DNA from: Hippopus hippopus
Taxonomy: Eukaryota; Mollusca; Bivalvia; Cardiida; Cardiidae
NCBI GenBank assembly: GCA_946811185.2
Contig: OX328099.1
Location: 36,877,299-36,941,298 of the forward strand
Reading direction: 5' to 3'
Length of the DNA stretch: 64,000 nt
Shown here: positions 61,363-64,000 of the stretch, piece by piece
Position numbering within the stretch: the stretch's first letter is position 1
Layout: every line of letters starts with the position of its first letter
The notes under the pieces: generated by a model
The model's database searches: none
Seen by the model: only the letters and a program-made list of their open reading frames with translations
Told to the model about the DNA's origin: nothing
Program-made: the position numbers and the translations under genes

Positions 61363-63545
61363 CGATGACAATCTTGTCGACGATAAAGACGGCCATGATG
61401 ATGATCATCATCATCATCATCATGATGTCGGCTACAATGACACTAATAGTTCTAGCAAGCCGGAGATGAAACGATTTTCATTGTCACGGATGCCTTTGTC
61501 CGTTGTCTGCATTCTAGTTTTTTCTAGATTGTTCATATCGTTGTATTTGGCATTTCCTTGCCGTTTGCTTTTTTTTTGCGACATTAGTTGTAATTATTAT
61601 ATACTCGTACATCTACTTGCACTGTTTCAGCCGAGGACAGTTGAAGAGAGTAAGAAAGACACTGTACCCTGCTTCAGCGGAAACTGATTATGTTTACTCG
61701 GAACTTTCAAATGCTGCAAATAGTAGTAGAAAACCTAAACCTTCAGTAAAGGTTGAACTAAAACCCATGAAGATGACCGAGCGACACGAAGAATTGAACG
61801 TTGAGGAAATACATAGCCCCATGTCACCAGATTCACAGCCGGTATCATCTCCATTTATACCCGAGACCTCACAGAACGATTCATCAGAACCCCCACCCTT
61901 GAAAAGCAGACCACCAAAACGACCTGTGTCTGTACCTGAATTGTCGAAAGCGAAACCCGGTGCAATTCTCCATTCTTACACAAATGTTGGTTTTGACTAC
62001 ACGGACAGCCACGAACTGCAGAAAATCGGTAACGTGGAGAGCCAGACTAATTATATTGATGACGATGACACGTATGAGGAATACCTTAATGCCAATTTAT
62101 CATATCAAGGTAAGGCATTATCCAACATAGCAAGTACCACAGGCACTGCTGTAGAGACACAGAACCCAGCTATGAAAAACGGTGACCCGAGTCTGGTAGA
62201 GGTAGAACGTCAAAACTCGCTATCAGGACTGCCTGATGCCGTTATTCAACGAATAAATAGTGAACTCGGTGCTGACGGAATGCCTTTGCAAGATTTCACC
62301 GAAGAGTCTGTTCAGGTTATTGACAGTGGAATCCCTGTCTGTGACTTTACTTCTGGGCTGCCAAGTGAGACTAGTCTAAGTCTGGAAGACCTCGATCCCT
62401 ACGAAACCATCGATATGTATAGAAACAATGAAACAGTTCCCACTGCCAACCCTACTCTAGAAGTAGAACGTCAAAACTCGCTATCAGGACTGCCTGATGC
62501 CGTTGTCCAACGAGTAAATAGTCAACTTGGTGCTGACGGAATGCCTTTGCAAGATTTCACTGAAGAGTCTGTTCAGGTTATTGACAGCGGAATCCCTGCC
62601 CGTGACTTTACTTCTGGGCTGCCAAGTGAGACTAGTCTAAGTCTGGAAGACCTTGATCCCTACGAAAACATCGATATGTATAGAAAGAATGAAACAGTTC
62701 CCACTGCCAACCCCACTCAACATCTGCCTGACAATGAAGATGAAGGGGAACTTTATGAGAATACAGAAATGGTAGATGATTTGCAGTCTCAAAAAATAGT
62801 AACATTGACGAGCGATAACACGGAGTCATCGAGTGAGCAGTTCGACCTTTTTCCTCTCTATGACGACGGGGATATAAAAATGTCCAAAGACAATTTTGAT
62901 ATGGATGTAGAACTATATGACAATCACAATGCAATGCTTGGTAGTGTAACAGATAGTATGGCACCAGATCATAAAAGTGAAAAGGACAAAAGAACTGAAA
63001 CAGTATATAACAATGATAATGACATACCTTTCGCAAATTTTGATAATATGCCTTTCGAAATGAAGCAACCAGGAGTTCAAGCTAAACCAAATACTCCGCC
63101 TATCCCATGGGCTAGTAATGCAAATGGGCTACCACCATTTAACTCTACAGTGTCAGCTGCTGGAAATCTAAATGGGCGTTTCGTAGACTCAGACCCTCTT
63201 GTTGTTTTCAAGAACGATCCACTTCGCCTAAGGTCCGATTCCGCCTCGACACCCGAAAATTACTATCTCGATCTTGAGGACCCTAACCCAGTTTTAAATG
63301 TAGAGGAATCTAAGAGAATATCCACACAATTTCCTAGTGAATTTTATACTCGAGAGAACTTCGAACTTCATGCTCCAGAACAAACTATAAGCTCTAGCGA
63401 TCCGTTCCGTTGGGACATTCACGTAACCCCAAATGATAGACACTCTGGTGATCAGAAAAAAACTTCAGAGTTTGAGAACTCTATTTATTCTAATATAAGC
63501 TTTACTGATCCACCTGATTTTTTTGGAACTGATTCGACTACTTAA
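51716..63545 (+). CDS. Type I membrane protein with long Tyr-x-Asn-rich cytoplasmic tail (5 exons)
   Basis: Not recognised. Exons 51716-51776, 53666-53941, 58273-58323, 60536-60614 and 61631-63545 join in phase to a 793-residue product. It has a signal peptide (1-21), a Ser/Thr-rich ectodomain (22-130) with two NSS glycosylation sites, and one membrane helix (about 131-154). The cytoplasmic tail (about 155-793) is acidic and has no folded-domain signature. It carries Tyr-x-Asn at 272, 307, 419, 500, 531, 585, 615 and 775, the consensus bound by Grb2-type SH2 domains when phosphorylated. YSEL at 178 and a Pro/Arg stretch PPPLKSRPPKRPV are further docking candidates. An 87-residue unit is duplicated. 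I infer a phosphotyrosine scaffold or receptor tail; the ligand and kinase are unknown. Confidence 0.82.
51777..52374. other. Intron 1 of membrane adaptor, unclassified repeat
   Basis: A 33-base H4 end is at 51807-51838. Then GGTGAAAGATCG (51861) and CGATCTTTCACC (51928) form an inverted pair, followed by a C run near 51945. A GAAATATCGAAAAATAC stretch is at 52246. No gene. Confidence 0.4.
52375..52545. repeat. H4 element, partial
   Basis: TTTCGATCAAGGTCAGCCTG, GTCGATACTTTTTGTAGATC and TTTTTACGGAGCATGGCTC. Confidence 0.7.
52816..53042. repeat. H1 hairpin element, well preserved
   Basis: CAACCCTTTACAAGACGAC to GTGTGGTATAGAG. Core GAAAATACTGGTAACCAGC. Confidence 0.78.
53043..53241. repeat. 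H1 hairpin element
   Basis: Abuts the previous copy. TTGCAGACGACAAATTAAAT, GAGAAAATGCTGTGTACC and GTGTGGTAAAGGGTTG. Confidence 0.7.
53242..53665. other. End of intron 1 of membrane adaptor, nothing recognised
   Basis: Leads into the pyrimidine-rich acceptor of exon 2. No repeat or exon identified. Confidence 0.4.
53666..53941 (+). CDS. Membrane adaptor exon 2: Ser/Thr-rich ectodomain
   Basis: 92 codons, phase 1 to 1. The acceptor is GATATTTTTAG|GG and the donor CAG|GTATGC. The residues are mostly Ser and Thr with two NSS sequons, as in a short O-glycosylated stalk. No cysteines are present, so there is no disulphide-bonded domain. Confidence 0.78.
54084..54343. mobile_element. H2 dumbbell element
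   Basis: TGGCCTGCAACACGCGAAAA to TTTTTCGCGTGTTGCAAGCCA. Both hairpins are present but drifted. Confidence 0.82.
54679..54968 (-). mobile_element. tRNA-derived SINE (family A), full length, 14-base target duplication
   Basis: Direct repeats GTATAAAGAAGATT are at 54665-54678 and 54969-54982. On the minus strand the head carries GGCTTGGCGGTAGAG and the tail ends ACAATC. In intron 2 of the membrane adaptor. Confidence 0.9.
54983..55410. other. Intron 2 of membrane adaptor, nothing recognised
   Basis: AT-rich; ends in a strong pyrimidine tract before the acceptor at 55409-55410. Confidence 0.4.
55411..55471 (+). other. Possible alternative terminal exon of membrane adaptor
   Basis: A strong acceptor (TTATTCTCCCTGTTGCAG) in the phase left by exon 2 opens GSSRKGHNNQLCGRRVIVAI, then Arg and TAG. 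An ATTAAA follows at 55484-55489. Use would give a secreted product without the membrane helix. No transcript evidence. Confidence 0.25.
55548..55660. mobile_element. H2 element, left half only
   Basis: TGGCCTTTAGCACGCAAAAA and the first hairpin (CTCGGATCAGCCTGCGCAG with CGCAGGCTAATCCGAG) remain; the second half is deleted. Confidence 0.78.
55730..55993. mobile_element. H2 dumbbell element
   Basis: TGGCTTGCAACACGCGAAAA to TTTTCGCGTGTTGCAGGC, preceded by TA. Both hairpins are near intact. Confidence 0.85.
56092..58010 (+). repeat. Tandem-repeat-core element, period about 167 bases
   Basis: Bounded by TTAGCTCACCTGAGCAC on the left and CAGGTGAGCGATTTAAGACC with ATCATGGTCCTCTTG on the right. 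It has a (GTCC)n stretch at 56150-56190. Three clear units at about 56350-56830 share TTCTTGTCCCAAAC, GGCATGTAGCATCATC and CCCTATGTTGTGGG; the TTGTCCC landmark is at 56361, 56527 and 56694. A second (GTCT/GTCC) start with GCTCCCGTAAGGGCGAGC at 57282 suggests a nested element. In intron 2. Confidence 0.8.
58273..58323 (+). CDS. Membrane adaptor exon 3: juxtamembrane stalk
   Basis: A 51-base exon, phase 1 to 1. The acceptor is TTTTTTTAAG|GT and the donor CAAG|GTAGAT. It encodes GQSYVKKEKKGISIWQ. It could be skipped without breaking the frame. A competing phase-matched acceptor lies at 55411. Confidence 0.6.
58437..58615. repeat. H5 palindromic MITE
   Basis: GGCCCGTATTCGTAAATC, TTTCTGATTGTCTAAACC and TTTTCTAAATGTAGAATAAG. 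In intron 3 of the membrane adaptor. Confidence 0.7.
58616..60061. other. Intron 3 of membrane adaptor, no supported feature
   Basis: Slightly less AT-rich than its surroundings. Open frames of 65-96 codons on both strands (58723-59442) show no family resemblance. It may be an old transposon, but I could not find its ends. Confidence 0.4.
60062..60180. repeat. H5 palindrome, partial
   Basis: CTGATTAGCTAAACCAGATT, AGTCAGAAATTGTCTTGC and TTTAGGATAAGACTAATAA. Confidence 0.55.
60278..60488. repeat. H3 hairpin element, well preserved
   Basis: TTAGGCTGCTAAGCTTGACT to AGCAGGTTAAGGGTTAAA. The hairpin AGGTCAAGATCAGACTGCAC lies opposite GTGCAGTCTAATCTTGGATC. It ends about 50 bases before the transmembrane exon. 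Confidence 0.8.
60536..60614 (+). CDS. Membrane adaptor exon 4: transmembrane helix
   Basis: The acceptor is TTCTTTATCAG|GT and the donor GACT|GTAAGT. It encodes ISIGLGSLCFIVLLAFIMTV and then VIICR: a 23-residue hydrophobic helix ending in Cys-Arg, a stop-transfer pattern. The exon leaves two bases, completed by the large last exon to Leu. Confidence 0.85.
60895..61137 (-). mobile_element. SINE family A, diverged
   Basis: On the minus strand the head shows GCAGTCGGTAGCTTGC and GGTTCGAGTTCCC, then GCCACTGGCTTGG. A short plus-strand SINE end (GTTGAAACGGCGTGAAACAC) is at 60742. In intron 4. Confidence 0.75.
61308..61425. repeat. (GAT)n/(GAC)n microsatellite with inverted end
   Basis: GATGATGATGATGAT then GACGACGACGACGAC, later GATGATGATCATCATC, which can fold back. 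Intronic, about 200 bases before the big cytoplasmic exon. Confidence 0.92.
61631..63545 (+). CDS. Membrane adaptor exon 5: cytoplasmic tail
   Basis: A single open frame of 638 codons after acceptor ACTGTTTCAG. Basic juxtamembrane residues RGQLKRVRK come first, then ETDYVYSEL. The Pro-rich region is near 61890-61940, Tyr-x-Asn motifs are spread throughout, and the two 87-codon repeats span 62202-62723. The C-terminus carries SIYSNI, also an ITIM-like pattern. Such a long frame in AT-rich DNA, with low-copy sequence, leaves little doubt that it is coding. Confidence 0.93.
62202..62717 (+). repeat. Two tandem 261-base (87-codon) coding repeats
   Basis: Copy 1 is 62202-62462 and copy 2 begins at 62463. 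Both start VERQNSLSGLPDAV and end VPTANPT, with only a handful of base changes. Key differences: YETI becomes YENI, YRNN becomes YRKN, and GIPVCDF becomes GIPARDF. Low divergence points to a recent in-frame duplication. Confidence 0.95.
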
Positions 63546-63569
63546 GAGCTTGAAGATGGAGGGGCCATT

Positions 63570-63784
63570 ATAGCCTATATGCTGCCAAACTTGACTCAGT
63601 GCTCTTATTCGGACAATGTAGGTCAAGATCAGACTACACAGAACGTGCTTTCTGATCTTGAATCTACACTGCCCGATAAGACGAGATTCGTGCGACGATA
63701 TCAACATAAAAAGCGAAGTATTTTGGTATTTACTACTGGCTAGAAATTGCCATTTAATTAACTTAGATGTACAAGGGTTACATA
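63570..63784. repeat. H3 hairpin element
   Basis: TATGCTGCCAAACTTGACTC, GGTCAAGATCAGACTACAC and GCTTTCTGATCTTGAATC, ending ATGTACAAGGGTTACA. It begins 25 bases after the membrane adaptor stop codon, so it probably lies in the 3' UTR. Confidence 0.75.
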
Positions 63785-63837
63785 TCGGTATGGTTCTACA
63801 ATAGCCAGTAGTATGAATAAGGAATGATATGTTGCAC

Positions 63838-63935
63838 TTACTTTCCTCGTGCTTGCATTTGCATCGAGCTATGGGAGAAATACGGAATATTATAATTTAA
63901 TAACTTTCTTGGTGCTTGTATTTGCTTCGAGCAGC
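63838..63935 (+). repeat. Short direct repeat, spacing 63 bases
   Basis: ACTTTCCTCGTGCTTGCATT (63840) and ACTTTCTTGGTGCTTGTATT (63903) with GCATCGAGC / GCTTCGAGC following. The rest of 63785-64000 shows nothing else. Confidence 0.55.
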
Positions 63936-64000
63936 GTGACAAAATTTGGTACCGCGTGAGACCGAAGGCGGAGCGGGATGTCAGAATTTTCCTACGCTGC

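Overview
The window is animal nuclear DNA: AT-rich, intron-rich, and crowded with short hairpin transposons, tRNA-derived SINEs and tandem-repeat elements. The repeat content, and the style of the interspersed GC-rich palindromes, suggest a bivalve mollusc, perhaps a heterodont such as Dreissena or Mya. That placement rests on memory of repeat style and was not searched. Every gene model here was built by hand from protein resemblance, splice-site sequence and codon-phase agreement between exons.

Region 1 (1-8.4 kb, + strand) is the 3' end of a TFIIS gene (TCEA family). Three exons give the end of the central domain and the zinc ribbon. A tiny fourth exon at 8399 adds only Phe-Cys-stop. The N-terminal exons lie upstream of the window.

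Region 2 (8.4-21.7 kb) has no host gene that I can recognise. It holds a complete 1.34 kb mariner element with one frameshift, two large tandem-repeat elements (11.8-14.1 kb), a third at 15.4-16.2 kb, and many hairpin MITEs.

Region 3 (39.6 down to 21.7 kb, - strand) is a full LRRC74A-like gene in 13 coding exons. All junctions agree in phase. The product is about 532 residues: a disordered N-terminus, about nine 28-residue leucine-rich repeats, and a C-terminal EF-hand pair. A broken copy of one of its LRR exons lies about 3 kb upstream at 42.7 kb.

Region 4 (39.6-51.7 kb) is intergenic and dominated by four families of palindromic elements.

Region 5 (51.7-63.5 kb, + strand) is a five-exon gene for a 793-residue type I membrane protein that I do not recognise. 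It has a signal peptide, a short Ser/Thr-rich ectodomain, one membrane helix and a cytoplasmic tail of about 638 residues. The tail carries eight Tyr-x-Asn motifs (the Grb2-SH2 consensus), a proline/arginine-rich stretch and a perfect-period 87-residue duplication. It looks like a transmembrane signalling adaptor or receptor and is the most interesting object here.

Repeat families are labelled H1-H5 in the entries. H1 is a near-perfect hairpin centred on GCTGGTAACCAGC. H2 is a two-hairpin 'dumbbell' element. H3 is a hairpin with arms like AGATCAGACTGCAC. H4 is an element with a GC-rich palindromic core and ATGCATCTG-like ends. H5 is a palindrome around GCTAAACCAA. Repeat boundaries are read by eye, usually to within about 20 bases.
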